DNA of 64,000 bases from Deinococcus sp. LM3. Its GTDB lineage: Bacteria; Deinococcota; Deinococci; Deinococcales; Deinococcaceae. The notes under the pieces were generated by a model, which saw nothing but the letters and a program-made list of their open reading frames with translations, was not told the origin of the DNA and searched no databases. The stretch covers positions 2,258,501-2,322,500 of the forward strand of contig NZ_MUFV01000001.1 of the NCBI RefSeq assembly GCF_002017875.1, given 5' to 3'. Shown piece by piece: positions 39,789 to 48,072 of this stretch (position 1 is its first letter; each line of letters opens with the position of its first letter). The translations under genes were made by a program, and so were the position numbers.

Positions 39789-40562
39789 GTGACCACCACG
39801 CACGCGCCCCCGGCTGCCCTGCTGACCCTGGACCTCGACGGAACCCTGATCGGCCCGGACGGGCAGCCCCCACCCGGTCTGCTGGACGAATTGCGGGCGT
39901 GGCAGCTGGGCGGCGCGCACGTCGCGATCATCACGGCGCGCGGGCGCCTTCCGCCTCTGCTGCGGGACTGGCCGCTGCACAGCGTTTCCCGCTGCTACGG
40001 CGCGTGGTTGCGTTGCGAGGGCCGCGTGCTGTGGGAGCGCACCCTGCCGACAACGGCCGTCCACGCGGCCTTGGGCGCCCTCACGCCCGCCGAGCGCGGC
40101 GGCCGTTGTAAGACCCTGATCGTCACGCCCGACCCGCGCGGCATCCTGCGGCACACCGACCCCGACTTCGAGGACCGCTGGCCGCACGCCCCCGCGCCCC
40201 TGAAAGTCGTCCACGGCCAGCTGGACGCCGACCGCCTGGACGATCTGCAGGCGCAGTGGGCGGCCATTCCGGGCGCGCAGGTCATCCGCGAACGCCGCGA
40301 CCGGCTGGTTCTGGTCGCCGCGGGCGCCGGCAAGGGCGAGGCGCTGCGGGGCCTCGCCACGCACCTCGGCGTGCCGGCCGCGCGCACCTGGGCGGCCGGG
40401 GACGGCCCCGCCGACGCCGCCATGCTCCCGCACGCCCGGACCTTCCTGCGGGTGGGCACGCACCCGGCCCTGCACGCCGCGCACCTGACCGCGCCCGGCC
40501 CGGCGGATGTGCCCCGCGTCCTCGCGCGCTGCCGGGCGGACGCGCTAGGCTGCCGCGCGTGA
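39789..40562 (+). CDS. HAD-superfamily hydrolase (Cof-like), first of two
   Basis: 257 residues from GTG 39789. Motif I LDLDGTL (about 13-19), motif II TARG, motif III region GKGEAL and motif IV GDGPADAAML (about 205) mark a Cof-type cap-C2 phosphatase. The Asn usual in GDxxNDxxM is Ala here (GPADAA), a small departure. Small phosphorylated metabolites are likely substrates. The next HAD gene starts inside its stop (GTGA). Confidence 0.85.
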   Translation: MTTTHAPPAALLTLDLDGTLIGPDGQPPPGLLDELRAWQLGGAHVAIITARGRLPPLLRDWPLHSVSRCYGAWLRCEGRVLWERTLPTTAVHAALGALTPAERGGRCKTLIVTPDPRGILRHTDPDFEDRWPHAPAPLKVVHGQLDADRLDDLQAQWAAIPGAQVIRERRDRLVLVAAGAGKGEALRGLATHLGVPAARTWAAGDGPADAAMLPHARTFLRVGTHPALHAAHLTAPGPADVPRVLARCRADALGCRA

Positions 40563-41371
40563 CCGTGACCCTGCCCGCCGACCTGCCCGTGACCCTGCCG
40601 CTCCTGATGGCCTTCGACCTGGACGGCACTCTGATCCCCGACGCGGGACGCGAGGTGCAGCCCGACGCGGCGCAGGCCCTGGCGCGGCTGCGGGCGCTGG
40701 GCGTGAAACTGGCCATCATCACCGGGCGCGACACGCCGCCGTCGCAGGTGCTGCGCGTCATGGAGCCCGACGCGGTCGCCACCAACAACGGCGGCCGCAT
40801 CCTGATCGGCGAGGACCTGCACACCGAGGCCCGCTTCAGCGACGCGGACCTGGAAGCCACGCTGGCCCACGAACTCGACGGCGCGCGCGTGGTCCTGTTC
40901 ACCGCCGACGGCCTGTACGTGGACCTGCCGCCCGGCGTGGAACCCGAACCGTGGATGGTGCTGCGCCAGTTCCGCCCCCTGGCCGACGCGCCGCGCGAGG
41001 GCATCCTGAAAGTCGGGTACTACCACCCGCAGGTCGCCGCGCTCGCCGGACGCCTGCGGACCACGCATCCGCACCTCGTCCTGACCGGCGCGCAGGACCC
41101 GTACCCGCACTTCCTGACCGTCACGCCGCAGGGGGCGCACAAGGGCGCGGCCCTGACCCTGATCGCCGACGCCCTGAACGTGCCGCACACCCAGACAGTC
41201 GCCTTCGGAGACAGCGACAACGACGAGGCCATGCTGGAAGTCGCCGCGTACGCCGTGCAGGTCGGCTCGCTGCCCCTGCTGACCCCGCACGCGAACACCC
41301 GCGTGCCGCAGCAGGCGGACCTGGGCGCGTTCCTGCATGCCTGGGCCGACCGGCTGGCCGCTGCCCGCTGA
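40559..41371 (+). CDS. HAD-superfamily hydrolase (Cof-like), second of two
   Basis: 270 residues from GTG 40559, overlapping the previous stop. All four motifs are intact: FDLDGTL (about 18-24), ITGRD, the Lys in GAHKGAAL, and GDSDNDEAML (about 220). Tandem HAD genes that overlap suggest duplication or a shared pathway. The TGA stop (41369-41371) is also the left target duplication of MITE copy F. Confidence 0.92.
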   Translation: MTVTLPADLPVTLPLLMAFDLDGTLIPDAGREVQPDAAQALARLRALGVKLAIITGRDTPPSQVLRVMEPDAVATNNGGRILIGEDLHTEARFSDADLEATLAHELDGARVVLFTADGLYVDLPPGVEPEPWMVLRQFRPLADAPREGILKVGYYHPQVAALAGRLRTTHPHLVLTGAQDPYPHFLTVTPQGAHKGAALTLIADALNVPHTQTVAFGDSDNDEAMLEVAAYAVQVGSLPLLTPHANTRVPQQADLGAFLHAWADRLAAAR

Positions 41372-41505
41372 TACGGATTCCGTTTGTTTCGCTGACAATC
41401 CGGAACTTCACCGGATTGCCAGCTCCACGTCCGGAACCCGCCCTGCTCCCACTCGCATCCGCTCGGATTGAACGGTCTTTGCAGCCCATTCAATCGGAGT
41501 CCGTA
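41372..41505 (+). mobile_element. MITE copy F (134 bp)
   Basis: Intact ends TACGGATTCCG / CGGAGTCCGTA. Target duplication TGA at 41369-41371 and 41506-41508; the left one is the stop codon of the second HAD gene. A terminator hairpin follows five bases later. Confidence 0.92.
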
Positions 41506-41510
41506 TGATA

Positions 41511-41558
41511 CGCAGTGGTGGCCCGGCGACCGCTGGGATCGACCGGGCCACCACTGCG
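41511..41558. terminator. Long hairpin terminator between convergent genes
   Basis: Perfect 16 bp arms (41511-41526 and 41543-41558) with a 16-base loop, between the HAD pair and the secreted protein gene. Confidence 0.7.
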
Positions 41559-41565
41559 TCCTGGC

Positions 41566-42120
41566 TTACTTCAGGGTCAGGGAGTTCAGGATGGCGCGGC
41601 CCTGCTCGATCACGTCAGCGGGCGTGCCGGTGGGGGTCATGAGGGTCGCGGTGTACAGGCGGTTGTTCTTCAGGGTGAACACCTGCGTCCAGCGGACGGT
41701 GCCGCCCTCGCCGTCGCCGGTGTAGGTCCAGAGGATGGCGTTCTGACCGCTGACCTTGGTGGTCTTCTCGCCCAGCATCTTCAGTTTGGGCACCACGTCG
41801 GGCATCTTGCGGGCGTTCAGGTCGCGCACGTCGGCCAGCGTGGCTTTCAGTTCGGCGGGGATGTCCTGCACGACCACCGTGACGGTGGGGCGCAGGCTGC
41901 CGATCTTCTGGTACACGAACGCCACGTCGGTGCCGGGCACGTTCTTCAGGGGCGTCCAGCCGGCCGGCACGCGGATCGAGTAGCCTTTCTCGCTGGTGGC
42001 GGTGATGGCCTCGATGGTCCTGGCTTCCGGGGCGGCGGGCGCGGTGGTGGTCTGAGCGGAGGCCGCGCCGGTCAGGGCGGGCGCAGCGAGCAGGGCGAGG
42101 GTCAGGAGGGCGCGCTTCAT
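41566..42120 (-). CDS. Secreted protein, PsbP/DcrB-like
   Basis: 184 residues with a clean signal peptide (1-23, ending ASAQ). The mature sequence (SIRVPAGWTPLKNVPG, then VVVQDIP, ILWTYTGDGEGG and a C-terminal AILNSLTLK) fits the general pattern of PsbP/DcrB/LpqN-type exported proteins that often bind nothing known. The assignment to that fold is tentative. It is five bases downstream of the twin ABC ATPase gene, so the two are co-transcribed. Confidence 0.75.
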   Translation of the reverse strand: MKRALLTLALLAAPALTGAASAQTTTAPAAPEARTIEAITATSEKGYSIRVPAGWTPLKNVPGTDVAFVYQKIGSLRPTVTVVVQDIPAELKATLADVRDLNARKMPDVVPKLKMLGEKTTKVSGQNAILWTYTGDGEGGTVRWTQVFTLKNNRLYTATLMTPTGTPADVIEQGRAILNSLTLK

Positions 42121-42125
42121 GCGGC

Positions 42126-43589
42126 TCAGGGTAGTGCCTGAAGGTGAGCCGAATCTGACGCGCTTCCCGGCGGGTGCGGCCCGCAGAACGCCACGCGGCC
42201 TGCCGACAGGTGCAGGTGGTGGGTCAGGCCGTCCGGCGCGTCGGAGGCGCGGTGAGCGACGACCAGCAGGTGCGTGCCGCCGCGCACGAGGTCCGGCAGC
42301 AGGCCCAGGAACGCGGCGCGTGACCCGGCGTCCAGGAAGTCCAGGCCCTCGTCGAGGATCAGCAGGCGCGGGCGGTGCGCGACCGAGCGGGCCAGCAGCA
42401 GCCGCCGCAACTGCCCCTGCGAGAGCGTGTCGGCCGGGCGGTCCAGCAGGTCCGTGACGTTCAGGACGGCGGCCAGCCGGGTCACCTCGGCGTGCTGCGC
42501 GGCGTCCAGGGTGTGCGCAAAGCCCTCGGTGCCGTCCCAGGCGCTGCCGATCACGTCCCGGCCCGTCCACTCGCGCCGCTGCCGGATGCCCAGTTCCGCG
42601 CTGACCAGCCCAGTGCCGCGTCGCCGGTCGCTCAGCAGGTCGCGGGGCAGGAAGGGCCGCGTGATCTGCCCGCCCAGGGCGGGGTGCAGTTCCCCGGCGA
42701 TCAGGCGGACCAGGGTGCTCTTGCCGCTGCCGTTCTCGCCGGTCACCAGCCAGTGCTGCCCCGAGCGCCACGTCCAGGTCAGTCGCCCCAGGGCGCGGTG
42801 TCCGTTGCGGTAGACCTCGGCTTTGCTGACGGTTACGAGGTCGCGCGGCAGACCGTCCGTGGGCGGCAAGGGCAGTGCCGGCCAGTCTGCCGTGGGCGCG
42901 GCCTGCCCAGCGGCAATCCCGACCCGGCCTCCCTGCACGCTCAGTGTCCGCCACGGCAGGTCCGGCGCCTCCTCCGGCCGGTGCGAGGCCAGCACGACCG
43001 CCACGCCCGAGGCGTGCACGGCGGCAATCACGCCGCCCAGTTCCGCGCAGGCCTCGCCGGTCAGGCCGTCCGTGAACTCGTCCAGCAGCAGCAGTTCCGG
43101 CGCGGGCATCAGCGCCGCGCCCAGCACCGCCCGCCGCCGCTGCCCGTGACTGAGGGTCCGCACGTCCCGCTCCAGCAGCGGCCCCAGCCCGGTCAGGGCC
43201 GCCACGTCGGCCACGCGCCGCTCCTCGGCCGGGGTGGCCTCCCACAGGTTCAGGCGTTCGCCGCGCGCCGCGCCCAGCAGCAGGTCCCGCACCGTCACCG
43301 CCCAGTCGCGCGTCAGGTAGAACGCCTCGGCGTCCGGCCCGACCACCGCCAGGGACCGCCGCGCCCGCACCGCCGACCGCTGCTCCTGCCCGCCCAGCCG
43401 GTAGAGGCGCTCGCCGCGCAGCGGGGCGACCTCGCCCGACAGCAGCCTCAGCAACGAGGTCTTGCCGCCCCCGTTCGGGCCGCGCAGCAGCAGCGCCTCA
43501 CCCCGCGTGACCTCCAGCGTCACGTTATCCAGCAGCGTGCGGCCCCCGGCCACCACCGTCACGTCCTTCAGGGTCACCAGCGCCGTCAT
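42126..43589 (-). CDS. ABC ATPase with two nucleotide-binding domains (ModF-like)
   Basis: 487 residues from ATG 43589. The first domain has Walker A GPNGGGKTS (about 37-45), signature LSHGQRRR and Walker B LLLLDEF. The second has GENGSGKST (about 285), signature LSQGQLRR and Walker B LLILDEG. No membrane segment exists. It resembles ModF-type soluble twin ATPases, whose role is unclear; no permease gene is near. The Glu after Walker B is kept in both domains. A TAGACT box lies seven bases before the ATG. Confidence 0.88.
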   Translation of the reverse strand: MTALVTLKDVTVVAGGRTLLDNVTLEVTRGEALLLRGPNGGGKTSLLRLLSGEVAPLRGERLYRLGGQEQRSAVRARRSLAVVGPDAEAFYLTRDWAVTVRDLLLGAARGERLNLWEATPAEERRVADVAALTGLGPLLERDVRTLSHGQRRRAVLGAALMPAPELLLLDEFTDGLTGEACAELGGVIAAVHASGVAVVLASHRPEEAPDLPWRTLSVQGGRVGIAAGQAAPTADWPALPLPPTDGLPRDLVTVSKAEVYRNGHRALGRLTWTWRSGQHWLVTGENGSGKSTLVRLIAGELHPALGGQITRPFLPRDLLSDRRRGTGLVSAELGIRQRREWTGRDVIGSAWDGTEGFAHTLDAAQHAEVTRLAAVLNVTDLLDRPADTLSQGQLRRLLLARSVAHRPRLLILDEGLDFLDAGSRAAFLGLLPDLVRGGTHLLVVAHRASDAPDGLTHHLHLSAGRVAFCGPHPPGSASDSAHLQALP

Positions 43590-43596
43590 GCCCGCG

Positions 43597-43602
43597 AGTC
43601 TA
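43597..43602 (-). promoter_or_regulatory. -10 box of leaderless promoter for the twin ABC ATPase
   Basis: Reads TAGACT on the minus strand, seven bases before the ATG. Confidence 0.45.
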
Positions 43603-43626
43603 GCGGGCGCGTGCTCTTCTGCGCTC

Positions 43627-44199
43627 ATGCTCCGCACCCTGCACCTGATCAAGCATGGCCGTCCCCACATCGACCCGCAGGTGCCTGCGCACGACTGGCC
43701 GCTGGCACAGGACGCCCTGACCGGCCTGCCCACCCTGTTGGCGGCCCTTTACCCCCGCCCGGACCTCGTGGCGTGCAGTGTGGAACCCAAGGCGCACGCT
43801 ACCGCGCAGGGACTGGCCGCCGCGCTGGGCGCACCGCTGCGGCCCATGCAGGGCCTGCACGAGCAACTGCGCTACACGGCCCCCTGGCGACCCGATCCGG
43901 CCGCGTTCGAGGCGGATATCCGCCGCTTCTTCGATCATCCGGAGCAGGTCGTCAGCGGCGAGGAGAGTGCCCGCGACGCCCTGACACGGTTCACCAATGC
44001 CGTCACGGCCGTCATGACCGCCCACCCGCAGCCGTGCGTGGCGGTCGTGGCGCACGGCACCGTCATCAGCCTCCTGGCCGCGCACCTGACCGGACGCGAT
44101 CCCTGGGCGGTCTGGCAGGCGCTGCCGCTGCTGGGCCACGTGACCGTTTCCTGGCCGTCCCAGCCTCCGCAGGGAACTTACGCGTTGCCCGGCGCGTAA
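43627..44199 (+). CDS. Histidine phosphatase family protein
   Basis: 190 residues from ATG 43627. Motif KHGRPH (about 9-14) in place of the usual RHG, and the second His in VVAHGT (about 140). The Arg before the first His is Lys here, a conservative change. Such enzymes act on phosphosugars, nucleotides or phosphoproteins. It lies 22 bases before the SPFH gene, so the three genes 43627-45611 may be one operon. Confidence 0.85.
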   Translation: MLRTLHLIKHGRPHIDPQVPAHDWPLAQDALTGLPTLLAALYPRPDLVACSVEPKAHATAQGLAAALGAPLRPMQGLHEQLRYTAPWRPDPAAFEADIRRFFDHPEQVVSGEESARDALTRFTNAVTAVMTAHPQPCVAVVAHGTVISLLAAHLTGRDPWAVWQALPLLGHVTVSWPSQPPQGTYALPGA

Positions 44200-44221
44200 G
44201 GAGCAGTACACAGGAGGCACC

Positions 44222-45139
44222 ATGGGATTCACTATTTTCGTCAGCGTTTTGCTGCTGCTGGTCATCGTCACGCTGTTCGCCGGAGTCAAGAGTGTGCCTC
44301 AGGGGTACCAGTGGACGCAGGAACGCTTCGGGAAGTTCCTGCGGACCCTGTCGCCAGGGCTGAACGTCATCATTCCGTACATCGACCGGATCGGCCGCAA
44401 GGTCAACATGATGGAACAGGTCCTCGACGTTCCCAGCCAGGAAGTCATCACCCGCGACAACGCACTCGTCACCGTGGACGCCGTCGTGTTCTATCAGGTG
44501 CTCGACGCCGCCAAGGCCAGTTACGAGGTCGGGAACCTCGAGCAGGCCAGCCTCAACCTCACCATGACCAACATCCGCACCGTGATGGGCAGCATGGACC
44601 TCGACGAACTCCTCAGCAACCGTGACCAGATCAACGCCCGCCTGCTCGGCGTGGTGGACGAGGCCACCGCCCCGTGGGGCATCAAGGTCACGCGAATTGA
44701 GGTCAAGGACATCAAGCCGCCCGCCGATCTGGTCGCCAGCATGGCCCGCCAGATGAAGGCCGAACGCGAGAAACGCGCCAACATCCTGGACGCCGAGGGC
44801 TTCCGGCAGGCCGCCATCCTGAAAGCCGAGGGTGAAAAGCAGGCCGAGATCCTGAACGCCGAGGGCCGCCGCCAGGCCGCCTTCCTGGAATCCGAGGCCC
44901 GCGAACGCCAGGCGCAGGCCGAGGCCGAGGCGACCCGCATGGTCAGCGAGGCCATCGCCGCCGGGAACGTGCAGGCCATCAACTACTTCGTCGCGCAGCG
45001 CTACGTGGACGCCCTGAAAGAGATCGCCACGTCCCCCAACCAGAAGACCCTGATCCTGCCCGTCGAGGCGGTCAGTGTGCTGGGCAGCCTGCAGGGCATC
45101 GCGGAAGTGGCCCGCGAGGCCTTCGGACGCAAGGCCTAG
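44222..45139 (+). CDS. SPFH/band 7 (stomatin-like) membrane protein
   Basis: 305 residues. ATG 44222 has CAGGAGG at good spacing. One N-terminal membrane helix (about 3-23), then the SPFH domain (about 25-190; VPQGYQWTQERFGKF, LNVIIPYIDRI) and a long Ala/Glu/Arg coiled coil with AEGEKQAEILNAEG repeats (about 185-250). It forms large membrane rings. It is paired with an NfeD gene four bases downstream, a combination known to act in membrane-domain organisation. Confidence 0.93.
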   Translation: MGFTIFVSVLLLLVIVTLFAGVKSVPQGYQWTQERFGKFLRTLSPGLNVIIPYIDRIGRKVNMMEQVLDVPSQEVITRDNALVTVDAVVFYQVLDAAKASYEVGNLEQASLNLTMTNIRTVMGSMDLDELLSNRDQINARLLGVVDEATAPWGIKVTRIEVKDIKPPADLVASMARQMKAEREKRANILDAEGFRQAAILKAEGEKQAEILNAEGRRQAAFLESEARERQAQAEAEATRMVSEAIAAGNVQAINYFVAQRYVDALKEIATSPNQKTLILPVEAVSVLGSLQGIAEVAREAFGRKA

Positions 45140-45143
45140 TCGC

Positions 45144-45611
45144 GTGGACTGGCTGCCCACCCTGGAACGCGTGCAGCCCTGGCACTGGTGGGTGCTGGGC
45201 GCGCTCCTGCTGATCCTGGAAGTCGCCGCGCCCGGCGTGTTCTTCGTGTGGCTGGCCCTGGCCTCCTTCGCCCTGGGACTGGTCGTGTTCGTCCTGCCGG
45301 TCCCGGTCGCCGTGCAACTGCTGCTGTTCGCGGTCCTCAGTGTCGCCAGCGTCCTGCTGGGCCGCCGCTACCTGAGCCGCCTGCTGCCCGACTCGCCCGA
45401 GGCGAACGGCCTGAACCAGGGCAGCGGCCGGCTGGTCGGGCAGACCGTGACCGTCACGCAGGCCATCGAGAACGGCGTGGGCCGCGTGCGCGTCGCGGAC
45501 GGTGAGTGGCGGGCCACCGGCCCCGACACGCCCGCCGGAGCGCGGGTCCTGATCGTCGCCGCCGACGGCGCGACCCTGCACGTCCGCGAGGTCAACGGCA
45601 CCTGGACCTGA
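45144..45611 (+). CDS. NfeD-like membrane protein
   Basis: 155 residues from GTG 45144. Hydrophobic helices (about 15-40, 42-62, 65-85) are followed by a C-terminal OB-fold (about 95-155; GRLVGQTVTVTQ, ARVLIVAADGATLHV). It is the short NfeD form without the protease domain. The gene follows the SPFH gene by four bases; the two products are expected to bind each other. Confidence 0.93.
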   Translation: MDWLPTLERVQPWHWWVLGALLLILEVAAPGVFFVWLALASFALGLVVFVLPVPVAVQLLLFAVLSVASVLLGRRYLSRLLPDSPEANGLNQGSGRLVGQTVTVTQAIENGVGRVRVADGEWRATGPDTPAGARVLIVAADGATLHVREVNGTWT

Positions 45612-45633
45612 GCTGACTCAGGGAATGCGGCAC

Positions 45634-45672
45634 GCGGCCAGGGCATCTGCTCTGGCCGCGCCTGCTGTTTTT
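45634..45672 (+). terminator. Rho-independent terminator after nfeD
   Basis: GCGGCCAG / CTGGCCGC with a 10-base loop, then a CTGTTTTT tract. Confidence 0.78.
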
Positions 45673-45678
45673 CCCGGT

Positions 45679-46284
45679 TTACGTGCCGCGCCGCACCGGG
45701 TACAGCCAGGGCCGCAGCGTCCGTGACAGCAGCGGCAGCACCGGCCAGTTCAGGAAGATGGTGGACAGCGTGGCCGTCGCCAGCGTGGCCGCCCAGCCGG
45801 GCCAGTCGGCCGTCAGGGGACGCAGCAGCGTGGCGAACAGCATGATCAGCGGGTACACCCCCACCACGCCCACGATGACGTTCTTCCACAGTGGCGGGGC
45901 CGGCAACCGCGAGGGCCGGTCGAACCACGCCTCCAGCCCCTGCGCCTCGCGGTACTCGACCTCACCCGCTGTGAAGCGGTCCAGTTCCGTCAGCGCCTCG
46001 CGGTAGGCGGGCGACGACCGCCACGCCTCCAGCGACGCCCGGTCCCGGAAACGCACCAGCGTCACGTACTCCGCGACCGGTCCGCTCAGGTCCCGCAGGA
46101 CATGCAGCCCCACGAAGCCCGGCTGCGCCCCCTGAAGGACGTGCAGGCGCCGTGCCCAGGCCTCGTACGCCTCCAGCTGCGAGCGGCGCACCCGCTCCGT
46201 GACGACCAGGGTGATGCCCGTCCCGGTCGGGGGAGCGGCGGTGGGGGACGGATCAGGAGTGGCGGGGTCAAGGTGGGCAGACAT
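45679..46284 (-). CDS. ABM-superfamily protein with membrane helices (COG3224 type)
   Basis: 201 residues. An antibiotic-biosynthesis-monooxygenase-like ferredoxin fold (about 23-110; VTLVRFRDRASLEAWRSSP) is joined to two C-terminal membrane helices (about 130-155 and 165-190) that share the COG3224 layout, ending in WLYP. The N-terminal 20 residues are Pro/Thr-rich. Function of this class is not established. It is a single gene. Confidence 0.82.
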   Translation of the reverse strand: MSAHLDPATPDPSPTAAPPTGTGITLVVTERVRRSQLEAYEAWARRLHVLQGAQPGFVGLHVLRDLSGPVAEYVTLVRFRDRASLEAWRSSPAYREALTELDRFTAGEVEYREAQGLEAWFDRPSRLPAPPLWKNVIVGVVGVYPLIMLFATLLRPLTADWPGWAATLATATLSTIFLNWPVLPLLSRTLRPWLYPVRRGT

Positions 46285-46336
46285 CAGCCCCGCAGTTTAC
46301 CGTACCCGCCCGCCACACCTTCCGGGAATAAGAGAA

Positions 46337-46363
46337 ACCCCCGCCCGAACAGGGGGCGGGGGT
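46337..46363 (-). terminator. Rho-independent terminator of rplM-rpsI
   Basis: ACCCCCGCCC / GGGCGGGGGT with a short loop; on the minus strand a T-rich TTTCTCTTATT follows. Confidence 0.8.
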
Positions 46364-46379
46364 CGCAACGGTCCGTGAT

Positions 46380-46781
<402 letters not shown>

Positions 46782-46783
46782 GA

Positions 46784-47209
46784 TTATTTGACCTCGAGCG
46801 TCTGGGGTTTCTGGGCGGCGTGGGGGTGCGTCTCGCCGGCGTACACCTTCAGGCGGGGGTGCATGGCGCGGCCCTGACGGCCCTTGGGCAGCATGCCGAA
46901 CACGGCGTGCTCGATGACACGCTCGGGGTGCTTCTTCAGCGCCTCGCGGGCGGTTTCGGTCTTCAGGCCACCCTGGTAGCCGCTGTAGCGGGTGTAGACC
47001 TTACCATCGAGCTTGTTGCCGGTCAGGGCGACCTTCTCGGCGTTCAGCACGACCACGAAGTCGCCCTGAATCATGTTCGGCGTGAAGTCGGGGCGGTGCT
47101 TGCCACGGATGCGGCTCGCGATCAGCGTCGCCAGGCGGCCCAGGGGCACGTTCGTTGCGTCCACAACGACCCAGTTCTGCTCGTCATTTTTGGGGATGTA
47201 GGTTTTCAC
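46784..47209 (-). CDS. rplM: 50S ribosomal protein L13
   Basis: 141 residues from GTG 47209 with GGAG nine bases upstream; L13 is usually 142 residues. Motifs WVVVDATNVPLGRLA, NAEKVALTGNKLDGKVY and MLPKGRQGRAM are present. The same frame is open without a stop back to 47611 through a CPCC-like gene remnant, but start position, ribosome binding site and family length all fit the GTG. Confidence 0.97.
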   Translation of the reverse strand: MKTYIPKNDEQNWVVVDATNVPLGRLATLIASRIRGKHRPDFTPNMIQGDFVVVLNAEKVALTGNKLDGKVYTRYSGYQGGLKTETAREALKKHPERVIEHAVFGMLPKGRQGRAMHPRLKVYAGETHPHAAQKPQTLEVK

Positions 47210-47287
47210 CGTGAAACTCCATGAAGATGGGATTTGGCTGCGACACACCCCGCTCCGACGGGGAGACGAAAACGTGTGTGTCCGGGT

Positions 47288-47327
<40 letters not shown>

Positions 47328-47371
47328 AAGGTCAAGGTATCAGATTCGGGGGCCTGGGGGCAAGCGCCCTG

Positions 47372-47611
47372 TTGCAGTGCCCGGCGAGGCCGCCACGCGG
47401 ATGCAAGTTCCATCCGGCTGTGAGCCGCCCAGTTTTTCCGGGCCTCTGCCGTCGAAAGGCCGTTGGTGTCACCCGGCCCGTCGGGGTGTAGGGGCGCGCC
47501 GGTCTCGTCGTTTCTAGGTGCAGTCCAGGTGCGGACCGGACATACTTCAAACTCACCGGCGGCCGTGAGAGTCGGCTGACCGCAACAGGGACAGGCGACC
47601 TTCCGGGTCAC
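47372..47611 (-). pseudogene. CPCC-family cysteine-rich protein, probably decayed
   Basis: From GTG 47611 the frame reads a CPCC-type protein: ACPCCGQPTLTAAGEFEVCP (7-26) and later NGLSTAEARKNWAAHS. The second CXXC is broken (CPVR for CPVC) and the segment after it has codons such as CCT and AGA that are rare here. There is no in-frame stop: the frame runs on into rplM. It starts ten bases after the aroQ stop. It is best read as a pseudogene, or as a real gene whose end is hidden by a frameshift. The end given is approximate. The promoter of rplM probably lies within 47210-47340 (TTGACC at about 47330). Confidence 0.5.
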
Positions 47612-47621
47612 ATGCCCCGGA

Positions 47622-48047
47622 TCACGCCTCTATCAGCGCTTCCATGCCCAGGCGGTAGCCCAGGAAGCCCAGGCCGCTGATCTTGCCGTGGCACACGGCG
47701 GCCGTGACGCTCGTATGCCGGAACTCTTCGCGGGCGTCCACGTTGCTGATGTGCACCTCGACGACCGGCAGGGGTTGCCCGGCGATGGCGTCGCGCAGCG
47801 CGTAACTGTAGTGGGTGAGCGCGCCGGGGTTGATGACCACGCCGCTGAAGCCCTGTTCCTGCGCCTCGTGGATCCATTCGATCAGTTGACCCTCGTAGTT
47901 GCTCTGGCGGCAGGTGACAGAGGTGCCGAGTTCCGCGCCCCAGGCCTCGCACTGCCGTTCGAGGTCTTCGAGGGTCTGGGAGCCGTACACGCCGGGTTCC
48001 CGCAGGCCGAGGCGGTTGAGGTTGGGGCCGTTCAGCACGAGCAGCAT
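47622..48047 (-). CDS. aroQ: 3-dehydroquinate dehydratase, type II
   Basis: Third step of the shikimate pathway. 141 residues, normal length. Motifs LVLNGPNLNRLGLREP, the catalytic Tyr in PGVYGSQTLEDL, SNYEGQLIEWI, INPGALTHYS and VEVHISN. It follows aroB by 25 bases on the same strand. A TAGGCT box six bases before the ATG suggests it also has its own leaderless start. Confidence 0.96.
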   Translation of the reverse strand: MLLVLNGPNLNRLGLREPGVYGSQTLEDLERQCEAWGAELGTSVTCRQSNYEGQLIEWIHEAQEQGFSGVVINPGALTHYSYALRDAIAGQPLPVVEVHISNVDAREEFRHTSVTAAVCHGKISGLGFLGYRLGMEALIEA

Positions 48048-48053
48048 GGCCCC

Positions 48054-48059
48054 AGCCTA
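48054..48059 (-). promoter_or_regulatory. -10 box of leaderless promoter for aroQ
   Basis: Reads TAGGCT on the minus strand, six bases before the aroQ ATG. Confidence 0.35.
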
Positions 48060-48072
48060 CCGTCCCGGCGGG

